In this document: piece by piece, positions 39,771 through 47,846 of the stretch
How positions within the stretch are numbered: the first letter of the stretch is position 1
Layout: each line of letters begins with the position of its first letter
Source of the DNA: Lachnospiraceae bacterium
GTDB lineage: Bacteria > Bacillota > Clostridia > Lachnospirales > Lachnospiraceae
NCBI GenBank assembly: GCA_900757145.1
Contig: CAAEMT010000006.1
Span: 1-48,083 of the forward strand
Reading direction: 5' to 3'
DNA length: 48,083 bases
Notes under the pieces: generated by a model
Database searches by the model: none
Told to the model about the DNA's origin: nothing
The model's input: the letters and a program-made list of their open reading frames with translations, nothing else
Translations under genes and position numbers: made by a program

Positions 39771-40556
39771 TCAAAACGGGAATTTTCGTCCTTCCGGACT
39801 TCCGTCACTGAGCGTGAGAATCTCCGGCTCGCCGTCTGTGATCAGGATTGTATTTTCATAGTGAGCTGACAGGCTTCCGTCTTCCGTCACAACCGTCCAG
39901 TCATCATCCAGCCACTCAACATCTGCACGCCCGGCATTGATCATTGGTTCAATAGCAAGAGTCATACCCGGAACAAGTCTGATTCCTCGGCTTCTCTGCC
40001 GGAAATTCGGTATCTGCGGATCCTCGTGCAGCGCATGGCCGATACCGTGACCGACCAGATCTCTCACAACACCGTATCCGAATGATTCTGCATAGTCGCC
40101 GACTGCGGCTGATATTTCATGCAGACGGTGTCCCGCCTTTGCAAATTCCAGACCGCGGAAGAAGGATTCACGAGTCACATCGATAAGTTTCTGTGCTTCT
40201 GGTGTGATCTTGCCGACACCGTAGGTCCGGGCAGCATCTGAATGCATTCCCTTATAGATCAGACCTGCATCAACACTCACAATGTCTCCCTCATGGAGAA
40301 TTTTTTCTTTATATGGAATCCCGTGCACAACTTCATCATTTACTGATATACAAAATGATGCCGGATATCCGTTATAGTTCAGGAAGTTCGGCTCGCACCC
40401 AAAACCGCGGATTACCTTTTCACCAAGCTTATCAAGTTCATACGTAGATATTCCCGGACGGATTGCATCCGCTAGCTCCTTATGCACAATTTCAAGGAGT
40501 CTTCCGGCTTCGCGCATCAATTCAATCTCTTTTGCCGATTTCACTGTAACTGCCAT
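39771..40556 (-). CDS. map: methionine aminopeptidase, type I
   Basis: Removes the initiator Met. The five metal ligands are visible in VSVDAGLIYKGMHSDAARTY (two Asp), GHGIGHALHEDP (His), LAIEPMIN (Glu) and TEDGSLSAHYENT (Glu). At 261 residues it has a short C-terminal extension (LSDGSPEGRKFPF). It follows adk by 2 nt, the conserved order secY-adk-map. Confidence 0.97.
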   Translation of the reverse strand: MAVTVKSAKEIELMREAGRLLEIVHKELADAIRPGISTYELDKLGEKVIRGFGCEPNFLNYNGYPASFCISVNDEVVHGIPYKEKILHEGDIVSVDAGLIYKGMHSDAARTYGVGKITPEAQKLIDVTRESFFRGLEFAKAGHRLHEISAAVGDYAESFGYGVVRDLVGHGIGHALHEDPQIPNFRQRSRGIRLVPGMTLAIEPMINAGRADVEWLDDDWTVVTEDGSLSAHYENTILITDGEPEILTLSDGSPEGRKFPF

Positions 40557-40558
40557 GT

Positions 40559-41203
40559 TTACGCCTCCAGAATCTTTGTAACATCTGTAAATACGTCATT
40601 CATATCCTGTGTGCCGTCAACTGTTTTCAGGATACCCTGCTGTGTATAATAGTCGATCAACGGCTGTGTCTGCTCGTGATAAACAGTCAGTCTCTTCTGT
40701 ACTGTTTCCGGCTTATCATCATCACGCAGGATCAGTGTCTCTCCGCATACCTCGCACACGTCTCCCTTTTTAGATGGATTGTGTACGATATGATACGTTG
40801 CTCCACAGCCTGTGCAGGCACGTCGTCCTGACATTCTGTTTACAATGTTCTCATCTGGTACATCTACGTCAATTGCATAGTCCATCTTCTCTCCACGTTT
40901 TGAAAGAGCAGCATCGAGAGCTTCTGCCTGAGGAATTGTTCTCGGAAATCCATCCAGAATGTAACCTTTTGCACAATCCTCCTGACTCAGTCGGTCAATG
41001 ACCAGATCTACAGTCAGTTCATCCGGGACAAGAAGTCCCTGATCCATGTACTCTTTCGCCTTTTTGCCAAGCTCCGTACCGTTTTTGATATTCGCCCGAA
41101 AAATATCGCCTGTTGAGATATGCGGCACCTCATATTTTGCAGCGATCATTTTTGCCTGTGTGCCTTTTCCGGCACCTGGTGCTCCCAGCATAACTATTTT
41201 CAT
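40559..41203 (-). CDS. adk: adenylate kinase with zinc-type lid
   Basis: Interconverts AMP, ADP and ATP. P-loop GAPGAGKGTQA near residue 7, DGFPRTIPQAEAL in the AMP-binding part, and a LID domain with two CxxC pairs (CTGCGATYH and CEVCGE) that bind zinc as in Gram-positive adenylate kinases. 214 residues, full length. Confidence 0.98.
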   Translation of the reverse strand: MKIVMLGAPGAGKGTQAKMIAAKYEVPHISTGDIFRANIKNGTELGKKAKEYMDQGLLVPDELTVDLVIDRLSQEDCAKGYILDGFPRTIPQAEALDAALSKRGEKMDYAIDVDVPDENIVNRMSGRRACTGCGATYHIVHNPSKKGDVCEVCGETLILRDDDKPETVQKRLTVYHEQTQPLIDYYTQQGILKTVDGTQDMNDVFTDVTKILEA

Positions 41204-41400
41204 AATTTTACACCGCCTTTTGTATGTGCACTGATGAATTTTCGTATAAAAATTATCTTATATAATATTTTAGTGCACCTCCTCCCGCCGCGTCATAATC
41301 GCCCCGCGGGCCGGTTATCTTACAGCAGAAGTGAAGCACACCAATATTATAGCTGAATCGTTACATATTCTGCATCCGGCAGGATTTGCCGAAGCAATTA
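41204..41400 (-). other. 197-nt secY-adk gap
   Basis: Contains on the minus strand a TATAAT near 41355-41360 without a convincing -35 element and an inverted repeat GTGCACT/AGTGCAC about 40 nt apart close to adk. No gene; any promoter here is unproven. Confidence 0.35.
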
Positions 41401-42714
41401 TCAATCTGTCAGGAATCCTTTGTAGTTGCGAACTAACATCTGGGATTCGATCTGCTTGATCGTCTCAAGGATAACACCTACGATGATGATGATGGAAGTT
41501 CCGCCGAAGGAAACCTGCGCACCAAACACGCCGTTGAAGAATACCGGAACGAGAACTACAATAATGAGTCCTGCGGCGCCGATAAAGATGATGTATCCAA
41601 GTACCTTGTTCAGGTAATCTGTAGTCGGCTTACCCGGACGGATACCCGGAATAAAGCCACCCTGTTTCTTCATATTGTCCGCCACCTCAATCGGGTTGAA
41701 CGTGATAGAAGTATAGAAGTATGCAAAGAAAATAATCATTGCAATGTACAGGATCAAACCTACTGAATAGATTGGCTGGTTGAAATTAAACCAATTGTTT
41801 TGACTGAGCATTCCGACGATCGTAGCCCATACTCCTTTCGGAGTAGCATGTGAAAATGCGATGATGATCTGCGGAATCGACATCAGTGAAGATGCGAAAA
41901 TAACAGGAATAACACCCGCCGTATTGACTTTGAGCGGAATGAATGTAGACTGACCGCCTACCATCTTTCTGCCCTGCATTTTTTTCGCATACTGTACCGG
42001 AATCTTTCTCTGTGCATCGTTCAGGACAATGACCAGAACGATCGTAAGAAGAATGACACCGATAATAATGATTGCTGCGAGCGCGCCGTGTGCAAGTGAT
42101 TTGCCTTTGACAAACATCTCAAACAATCCTGTAATATCTGAAGGAACGCTGGAGAGAATGTTTACCATAAGAACGATGGAAATACCGTTTCCTACGCCGT
42201 TCTCTGTAATTCTCTCTCCCAACCACATCAAAAATGCACTTCCTGCGGTAAGCGCTACAACTACTGTAAGACCTTTCAGGAAAGTAATATCCGGAATCAG
42301 ACCGGATCTTCCGAAACCAACTGTCATTGCAGTAGCTTCAACAAGCGCCAGAGCGATCGTAACATAACGTGTGATTGCTGCAATTTTCTTGCGTCCGTCC
42401 TCTCCATCCTTATGCATCTCCTCAAGCGCCGGAATGGCGATCGTGAGGAGCTGAATAATAATGGATGAAGTAATGTACGGAGTAATACTCAGTGCGAAAA
42501 TTGACATTCTCTCGAATGAGCCACCGGTGAATGCGGAGAAGAAACTAAATGCATCGTTTGACTGCTGTGCAAACCACTGCGAAAAATAAGTTCTGTCTAC
42601 TCCCGGCACCGGAAGCTGTGATCCGAGTCGAATCACGATAATCATGCAAAAGGTAAAAAACAGCTTTTTGCGGATATCTTTAATTCTGAACGCATTCTTC
42701 AGTGTCTCTAACAT
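41401..42714 (-). CDS. secY: protein translocase subunit SecY
   Basis: Channel of the Sec translocon, 437 residues and ten hydrophobic segments. GSQLPVPGVD after TM1 and the plug region, ALSITPYITSSIIIQLL (TM2), and RKIPVQYAKKMQGRKMVGGQ before TM7 are typical. It follows rplO by 1 nt. Confidence 0.98.
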   Translation of the reverse strand: MLETLKNAFRIKDIRKKLFFTFCMIIVIRLGSQLPVPGVDRTYFSQWFAQQSNDAFSFFSAFTGGSFERMSIFALSITPYITSSIIIQLLTIAIPALEEMHKDGEDGRKKIAAITRYVTIALALVEATAMTVGFGRSGLIPDITFLKGLTVVVALTAGSAFLMWLGERITENGVGNGISIVLMVNILSSVPSDITGLFEMFVKGKSLAHGALAAIIIIGVILLTIVLVIVLNDAQRKIPVQYAKKMQGRKMVGGQSTFIPLKVNTAGVIPVIFASSLMSIPQIIIAFSHATPKGVWATIVGMLSQNNWFNFNQPIYSVGLILYIAMIIFFAYFYTSITFNPIEVADNMKKQGGFIPGIRPGKPTTDYLNKVLGYIIFIGAAGLIIVVLVPVFFNGVFGAQVSFGGTSIIIIVGVILETIKQIESQMLVRNYKGFLTD

Positions 42715-42715
42715 A

Positions 42716-43156
42716 TTAGATCACCTCTGCTTTTCCACCGAGCTCTTCGATTTTTGCTTTTGCGCTTGCGCTGTATGCGTTAACCTTAACGTTAAGCTTC
42801 TTTGTCAGAGTACCGTTTCCGAGTACCTTAACGCCGTCTTTTGCACTCTTGATGATGCCTCTCTCGATCAGAGCTTCAATCGTAACATCTGCATCATTGT
42901 CGAATACTTCCAGAGCGCTGATATTGATAGCTTCAATATCCAGAGTATTTCTGTTTGTGAAGCCTCTCTTCGGAATACGTCTGTATAAAGGCATCTGTCC
43001 ACCTTCGAAGCCGATTCTCGGTGCTCCTGAACGTGCTTTCTGACCTTTATGTCCCTTACCGGCTGTCTTGCCGTTTCCTGAACCGTGTCCGCGTCCTCTT
43101 CTGAAGTTATCACTCTGTACAGAGCCAGCTGCCGGCTTTAAGTTTGATAAATCCAT
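42716..43156 (-). CDS. rplO: 50S ribosomal protein L15
   Basis: 146 residues. The glycine- and basic-rich N-terminal arm (RRGRGHGSGNGKTAGKGHKG) and GFEGGQMPLYRRIPKRGF are diagnostic. Located between rpmD and secY. Confidence 0.98.
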   Translation of the reverse strand: MDLSNLKPAAGSVQSDNFRRGRGHGSGNGKTAGKGHKGQKARSGAPRIGFEGGQMPLYRRIPKRGFTNRNTLDIEAINISALEVFDNDADVTIEALIERGIIKSAKDGVKVLGNGTLTKKLNVKVNAYSASAKAKIEELGGKAEVI

Positions 43157-43184
43157 GATGACACCTCCTTATCCAAATAATCTA

Positions 43185-43367
43185 TTATGCTTCTTCTACT
43201 TTTACGAGATGAGAAACCTGAGCGATCATACCTTTAACCGCATCGTTGTTCGGCATCTCTACCGTCTTGTGCATCTTTGTAAGACCAAGAGCCTTAACTG
43301 TTGCACGGTGCTTCGGAATCGCACCGATCGGTGATTTTACTAATGTGATTTTCAATGTATCTGCCAT
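43185..43367 (-). CDS. rpmD: 50S ribosomal protein L30
   Basis: 60-residue large-subunit protein; LKITLVKSPIGAIPKHRATV at the start and LGLTKMHKTVEMPNNDAVKG are typical. Between rpsE and rplO. Confidence 0.98.
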   Translation of the reverse strand: MADTLKITLVKSPIGAIPKHRATVKALGLTKMHKTVEMPNNDAVKGMIAQVSHLVKVEEA

Positions 43368-43379
43368 TGTTCAAACCTC

Positions 43380-43889
43380 CTAGCCCAAAATCTCTTCAAC
43401 AGATTTTCCACGGAGTCTAGCAACCTCCTCTGGAGACTTCATCTGCTTCAGAGCTTCCAGTGTTGCAAGAACAACGTTCTGCTTGTTGTTAGATCCAAGT
43501 GACTTTGTACGGATATTCTTGATACCTGCAAGCTCCAGTACGTTACGTGCCGGACCGCCTGCGATAACTCCAGTACCCTGAGGAGCTCTCTTCAGAAGTA
43601 CGGAAGCACCTCCGAATTTTCCGATGAAGTCATGCGGAACACTTGCGTTGTCGTCCATTGCAATATAAATCAGTTTCTTCATAGCGTCTTCTTTACCCTT
43701 GCGGATAGCTTCCGGAATCTCTGTTGCCTTTCCAAGTCCGGCGCCAACGTGTCCGTTGCCGTCACCGACAACTACAAGAGCTGTAAAACGCATTGTACGT
43801 CCACCCTTTACAGTCTTGGATACACGCTTGATAGACACTACCTTATCAGTCAGTTCGAACTGAGTCGGATCAATAATCTCATGTCTCAT
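43380..43889 (-). CDS. rpsE: 30S ribosomal protein S5
   Basis: 169 residues. FELTDKVVSIKRVSKTVKGG, RTMRFTALVVVGDGNGHVGA and the C-terminal GTGVIAGGPARNVLELAGI are the conserved blocks of S5, a decoding-site accuracy protein. Between rplR and rpmD. Confidence 0.98.
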   Translation of the reverse strand: MRHEIIDPTQFELTDKVVSIKRVSKTVKGGRTMRFTALVVVGDGNGHVGAGLGKATEIPEAIRKGKEDAMKKLIYIAMDDNASVPHDFIGKFGGASVLLKRAPQGTGVIAGGPARNVLELAGIKNIRTKSLGSNNKQNVVLATLEALKQMKSPEEVARLRGKSVEEILG

Positions 43890-43907
43890 GTGTCTTTTTC
43901 CTCCTTC

Positions 43908-44276
43908 TTAGAATTCCAGTCCAGCTTCTCTCGCAGCCTCAGCCAGTGCCTTTACCTTGCCCTGGTAGATAAATCCGCCTCTGTCGAAAACAACCTCTTT
44001 GATTCCCTTCTCAAGAGCCTTCTCTGCGATTACTTTTCCAAGATAAGCTGCTGCATCAACGTTGTTGGTCTTCTCCAGTTCTGCCTTTACTTCTTTCTGA
44101 AGTGTGCTTGCAGCTACCAGAGTGTTTCCAACGGAGTCATCAATAATCTGTGCGTACATATGATTATTGCTTCTGAACACAGCAAGACGCGGTCTTTCAG
44201 CAGTGCCGCTGAAACGATTACGAATTCTTCTATGCTTATTCAAACGAACTTTAGTTCTTGATTCTTTGCTAACCAT
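43908..44276 (-). CDS. rplR: 50S ribosomal protein L18
   Basis: 122-residue 5S rRNA-binding protein: basic N-terminus (LNKHRRIRNRFSGTAERPRL) followed by the conserved AVFRSNNHMYAQIIDD, and FDRGGFIYQGKVKALAEAAR near the end. Confidence 0.98.
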   Translation of the reverse strand: MVSKESRTKVRLNKHRRIRNRFSGTAERPRLAVFRSNNHMYAQIIDDSVGNTLVAASTLQKEVKAELEKTNNVDAAAYLGKVIAEKALEKGIKEVVFDRGGFIYQGKVKALAEAAREAGLEF

Positions 44277-44294
44277 TCTTCACACTCTCCTTAC

Positions 44295-44834
44295 TTATTT
44301 TTTACCGGTCTTACCAACCTTACGTCTGATCACCTCATCAGCATACTTGATACCCTTGCCCTTATACGGTTCCGGTTTTCTCTTTTCTCTGATTTCGGCA
44401 GCGTACTGGCCAACCTGCTCTTTGTTGATACCGGAAACGACGATCTTGTTTCCGTCAACCTTTGTCTCGATACCTTCCGGATCTTCCATCTCTACCGGAT
44501 GAGAATATCCAAGAGACAGTGTCAGCTTCTTACCGCTCTTCTGAGCTCTGTAACCAACACCATTTACCTCAAGTGTCTTTGTATAGCCTTCGCTTACTCC
44601 AACGATCATGTTGTGGATCAGTGTTCTTGTAAGTCCGTGGAGAGATTTCATTCTCTTCAGATCATTCGGTCTTGTAACAACTACGTGACCGTCTTCCATC
44701 TTGATTTCCATTTCCTTCGGGAGCTCTCTTACAAGTGTTCCCTTTGAACCTTTAACGGTAACCTTGTTACCTTCTGCAATCTCTACAGTAACGCCTGCCG
44801 GGATTGCTACTGGCATTCTTCCAATACGTGACAT
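44295..44834 (-). CDS. rplF: 50S ribosomal protein L6
   Basis: 179 residues, two repeated domains. SRIGRMPVAIPAGVTVEI at the start and the C-terminal KRKPEPYKGKGIKYADEVI are diagnostic. It is preceded by an unusual 382-nt structured gap separating it from rpsH; GGAGG precedes the ATG. Confidence 0.98.
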   Translation of the reverse strand: MSRIGRMPVAIPAGVTVEIAEGNKVTVKGSKGTLVRELPKEMEIKMEDGHVVVTRPNDLKRMKSLHGLTRTLIHNMIVGVSEGYTKTLEVNGVGYRAQKSGKKLTLSLGYSHPVEMEDPEGIETKVDGNKIVVSGINKEQVGQYAAEIREKRKPEPYKGKGIKYADEVIRRKVGKTGKK

Positions 44835-45216
44835 GCCTGTTTCCTCCTTACTTAGATTTTCGGAGCGACACTGGCGGTCGCTCTGTTTTCAGTATTCAGT
44901 ATAACAGTCCAGTCATGCAGCAAAACAGGAAAGCAGGCTGCGCAAGTTCACTTGCAGCAGACTGGTGACTGTTTTGGGGATGGGCGAAACGCCCAATGAG
45001 TCACAGATAGGAGCTGCTGTGCAGCGGACAGCTCGCAAAGCGAGCGGTCTGTGACCTGCATGACGCGACATGCTTGCTTAATACGGGTAGTTGGGTAAGT
45101 TCGCTCAACTAAACTCACGCTGAAGCATACGCCTTGCGTTCGTTAAGGTTTACGAACAGCCTCGCACTAAATTCATGCTGCGCCTTGCGGCTTGCATTCA
45201 TTAAGCTACTTTCGGC
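44835..45216 (-). repeat. structured repeat region in the rpsH-rplF gap
   Basis: Where relatives usually have 10-40 nt, this gap has 382 nt. On the mRNA strand it starts with two degenerate 57-nt repeat units (hairpins at 45175-45197 and 45129-45139), followed by a different set of hairpins: GTCACAGA/TCTGTGAC enclosing GCTCGC-TTT-GCGAGC, GGGCG/CGCCC, a long ACAGTC-CAGTC/GACTGGACTGT stem enclosing GCTGCAAGT/ACTTGCGCAGC, and GAGCGAC/GTCGCTC (44863-44883) near the rplF ribosome binding site. No reading frame is credible. Confidence 0.7.
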
Positions 45217-45618
45217 CTACCAAACGAAAGCCAGAACCTCGCCGCCTACCTGAAGCTTTCTAGCCTCTTTGTCTGTGATAACGCCCTGATTTGTAGACAG
45301 GATTGCGATTCCCAGTCCGCCAAGTACCTTCGGAAGATTGTCCTTACCTGCGTATACACGAAGACCCGGTTTGGAGATCTTCTTCAGACCTGTGATGATT
45401 TTCTCATTCTTATCAGCACCGTATTTCAGTGTGATGTGGATGGTCTTGAATACGCCATCTTCTACCAGATCATATTTCTTAATGTAACCCTCATCAAGAA
45501 GAATGTTTGCGATAGCAATCTTCATCTTGGAAGCCGGTACATCTACAGTGTCATGTTTTGCTGTGTTTGCATTACGGATACGCGTAAGCATATCTGCGAT
45601 CGGATCGCTCATTGTCAT
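45217..45618 (-). CDS. rpsH: 30S ribosomal protein S8
   Basis: 133 residues: MTMSDPIADMLTRIRNANTA at the start and the C-terminal STNQGVITDKEARKLQVGGE are diagnostic. It ends Trp-stop as TGGTAG, and this is the first part of a TGGTAGGCCGAAAG string shared exactly with the rpsN 3' end. Confidence 0.98.
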   Translation of the reverse strand: MTMSDPIADMLTRIRNANTAKHDTVDVPASKMKIAIANILLDEGYIKKYDLVEDGVFKTIHITLKYGADKNEKIITGLKKISKPGLRVYAGKDNLPKVLGGLGIAILSTNQGVITDKEARKLQVGGEVLAFVW

Positions 45619-45889
45619 GATAGTTTCCTCCTAATTCAGACTTTCCATGTCATTTGTATATTTATTATTTATTACCTTTTTGGCTGAATACTCGTTTCCT
45701 AAAAAACGAGTATGTTCGCTCAACTAAATTCATGCTGCGCCTTGCGGCTTGCATTCGTTAAGTCAAGGAAGTTCAATTCACTGAGCTCTGGCGTCGCCTC
45801 ACGGCTCGCCAATCGCTAAGTTCCTTCGAACGGCCTCGCACTAGACTCGTTCATCGCCTACGGCTCGAACTCGCCAAGTTGCTTTCGGC
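45619..45889 (-). repeat. structured repeat region in the rpsN-rpsH gap
   Basis: 271 nt with three degenerate repeat units of about 57 nt on the mRNA strand. Hairpins are GTTC-GA-GCC-GTA-GGC-GAT-GAAC (45849-45870), TGGCG-A-GCC-GTGA-GGC-GA-CGCCA (45789-45811) and ATGC-AA-GCC-GCAA-GGC-GCA-GCAT (45732-45754). A further ATACTCGTTT/AAACGAGTAT hairpin (about 45689-45714) and an AT-rich stretch follow before rpsH. Confidence 0.75.
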
Positions 45890-46075
45890 CTACCAGCTGG
45901 CTTTCTTTACGCCCGGAATCTGGCCCTTGTAAGCCAGCTCGCGGAAGCATACACGGCAGATGCCGTATTTTCTCAGTACAGAATGCGGACGTCCGCAGAT
46001 TCTGCAGCGTGTATATTCTCTTGTGGAGAATTTCTGTTTACGCTGCTGTTTGATTTTCATTGCTGTCTTTGCCAT
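45890..46075 (-). CDS. rpsN: 30S ribosomal protein S14, zinc-binding type
   Basis: 61 residues with two CxxC pairs (CRICGRPH and CRVCFRELA), the zinc-containing short form. It ends KKASW-stop with TGGTAG, directly continuing into the repeat region. Confidence 0.98.
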   Translation of the reverse strand: MAKTAMKIKQQRKQKFSTREYTRCRICGRPHSVLRKYGICRVCFRELAYKGQIPGVKKASW

Positions 46076-46090
46076 GAAATTTCCCTCCTG

Positions 46091-46630
46091 TTATTTCGCA
46101 AACGGCATGTTGAACAGTCTCAGTAACTCACGTGCCTCTTCGTCTGTCTTAGCTGTTGTAACGAAGATAACGTCCATACCTCTTACCTTGTCGATCTTGT
46201 CGTACTCGATCTCCGGGAAGATAAGCTGCTCTTTGATACCAAGTGCATAGTTTCCTCTGCCGTCGAAAGCATTCGGGTTAACACCTCTAAAGTCACGTAC
46301 ACGCGGCAGCGCCAGATTGATCAGGCGGTCTACGAAGTCATACATCTTCTCGCCACGCAGTGTAGTTTTACATCCGATTGCCATACCTTCTCTGATCTTG
46401 AAGTTTGCAACGGAATTTTTTGCCTTTGTGAGAACTGCCTTCTGGCCGGTAATTGTCTCCATATCCTTTACAGCAGATTCCAGAACCTTAGCATTGTCCT
46501 TAGCCTCACCAACACCCATGTTGATAACAACTTTGTCAAGCTTCGGTACTTCCATAATATTCTTATATCCAAATTTTTTGATCATAGCATCTACGATCTC
46601 ATTCTGATAAACTTCTTTCAGTCTACTCAA
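46091..46630 (-). CDS. rplE: 50S ribosomal protein L5
   Basis: 179-residue 5S rRNA-binding protein: MEVPKLDKVVINMGVGEAKD, GMAIGCKTTLRGEKMYDFVD and RVRDFRGVNPNAFDGRGNY are the conserved blocks. Between rplX and rpsN. Confidence 0.98.
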   Translation of the reverse strand: MSRLKEVYQNEIVDAMIKKFGYKNIMEVPKLDKVVINMGVGEAKDNAKVLESAVKDMETITGQKAVLTKAKNSVANFKIREGMAIGCKTTLRGEKMYDFVDRLINLALPRVRDFRGVNPNAFDGRGNYALGIKEQLIFPEIEYDKIDKVRGMDVIFVTTAKTDEEARELLRLFNMPFAK

Positions 46631-46652
46631 CTTGTGCGACCTCCTCTCTCAA

Positions 46653-46952
46653 TTAGTCAATCACTTCGCCTGTAGCCTTTGCTACGCGGACTTTCTTATC
46701 TCCATCCATCTTGAAACCAACACGTGTCGGCTGTCCTTTGTGAAGGAGCATTACGTTGGAAGCATCAATAAAGGACTCTTTATTCACGATGCCGCCCTGC
46801 TGGTTAGCTGCTGACGGTTTTGTGTGCTTTGTCACCATTCCGATTCCCTCAACGAGAACCTTACCGTCTTTTACGTGCAGAACCTTGCCGTCTTTACCTT
46901 TATCTTTACCTGCGATTACTTTTACTGTATCGCCCGTTTTGATCTTCTGCAT
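46653..46952 (-). CDS. rplX: 50S ribosomal protein L24
   Basis: 99-residue assembly initiator with a KOW motif at the start (IKTGDTVKVIAGKDKGKDGK). GGAGG precedes the ATG. Standard position after rplN. Confidence 0.98.
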   Translation of the reverse strand: MQKIKTGDTVKVIAGKDKGKDGKVLHVKDGKVLVEGIGMVTKHTKPSAANQQGGIVNKESFIDASNVMLLHKGQPTRVGFKMDGDKKVRVAKATGEVID

Positions 46953-46965
46953 TCCCTGGTCCTCC

Positions 46966-47334
46966 TTATAATACTTCCGGAGCCAGTGATACGATCTTCA
47001 TGAATTTCTTCTCACGAAGCTCTCTAGCTACCGGTCCAAAAATACGAGTTCCTCTTGGATTCAGATCGTCTTTGATGATAACTGCTGCGTTTTCATCAAA
47101 TCTGATATATGAACCGTCTTTACGGCGAACACCCTTTACTGTACGAACTACTACAGCTTTTACAACATCGCCTTTTTTAACAACACCACCTGGCGTTGCA
47201 TCTTTAACAGAAGCAACGATGATATCGCCAATACCTGCATATCTTCTTGTAGAACCGCCCATAACACGGATGCAGAGAAGCTCTTTCGCACCAGTATTAT
47301 CAGCAACTCTCAGTCTGGTTTCCTGCTGTACCAT
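46966..47334 (-). CDS. rplN: 50S ribosomal protein L14
   Basis: 122 residues: MVQQETRLRVADNTGAKELL and the conserved FDENAAVIIKDDLNPRGTRI, FGPVARELREKKFMKI. Interacts with L19 and the small subunit. Confidence 0.98.
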   Translation of the reverse strand: MVQQETRLRVADNTGAKELLCIRVMGGSTRRYAGIGDIIVASVKDATPGGVVKKGDVVKAVVVRTVKGVRRKDGSYIRFDENAAVIIKDDLNPRGTRIFGPVARELREKKFMKIVSLAPEVL

Positions 47335-47351
47335 GCCGATATACCTCCTAA

Positions 47352-47606
47352 TTATTTAACCTTTTCTACGATCTCAACAAGTCTCCATCTCTTGTCCTTA
47401 GACAGCGGTCTTGTCTCCATAACTTTTACTGTATCTCCGATATTGCATTCGTTGTTCTCATCGTGAGCTTTCAGCTTGTAAGTTCTCTTTACGATTTTCT
47501 TGTAAAGCGGATGTCTTACGTGGTCTTCAACTGCAACAACGATTGTTTTGTCCATTTTGTCACTGACAACCTTACCCGTACGGGTTTTTCTAAGATTTCT
47601 CTCCAC
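47352..47606 (-). CDS. rpsQ: 30S ribosomal protein S17
   Basis: 84-residue OB-fold protein: RTGKVVSDKMDKTIVVAVED and YKLKAHDENNECNIGDTVKV, METRPLSKDKRWRLV. Confidence 0.98.
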   Translation of the reverse strand: MERNLRKTRTGKVVSDKMDKTIVVAVEDHVRHPLYKKIVKRTYKLKAHDENNECNIGDTVKVMETRPLSKDKRWRLVEIVEKVK

Positions 47607-47642
47607 GGAAAATTCTCCTTTCTTTCAACCTGAACTGCGCTC

Positions 47643-47846
47643 TTAAGCGTTTGCTTTCTCTGTGATAACTGTCTGAATTCTTGCGATGTTCTTGCGAACT
47701 TCTTTGATTCTGCTTGTGTTATCGAGCTGATTTGTTGCGTTCTGGAATCTCAGATTGAAAAGTTCCTTCTTAGCAGCTACTAATTCTTCATTTAATTCTG
47801 CAGCTGATTTGTTCTTTAAATCTTCCACATACTTATTAATTTTCAC
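47643..47846 (-). CDS. rpmC: 50S ribosomal protein L29
   Basis: 67 residues from a GTG at 47846 (KINKYVEDLKNKSAAELNEE). This start matches the family; the longer frame begins at an upstream GTG inside the ribosome binding site region AAGGCGGTGAT. It overlaps the rplP 3' end by 11 nt. Confidence 0.95.
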   Translation of the reverse strand: MKINKYVEDLKNKSAAELNEELVAAKKELFNLRFQNATNQLDNTSRIKEVRKNIARIQTVITEKANA

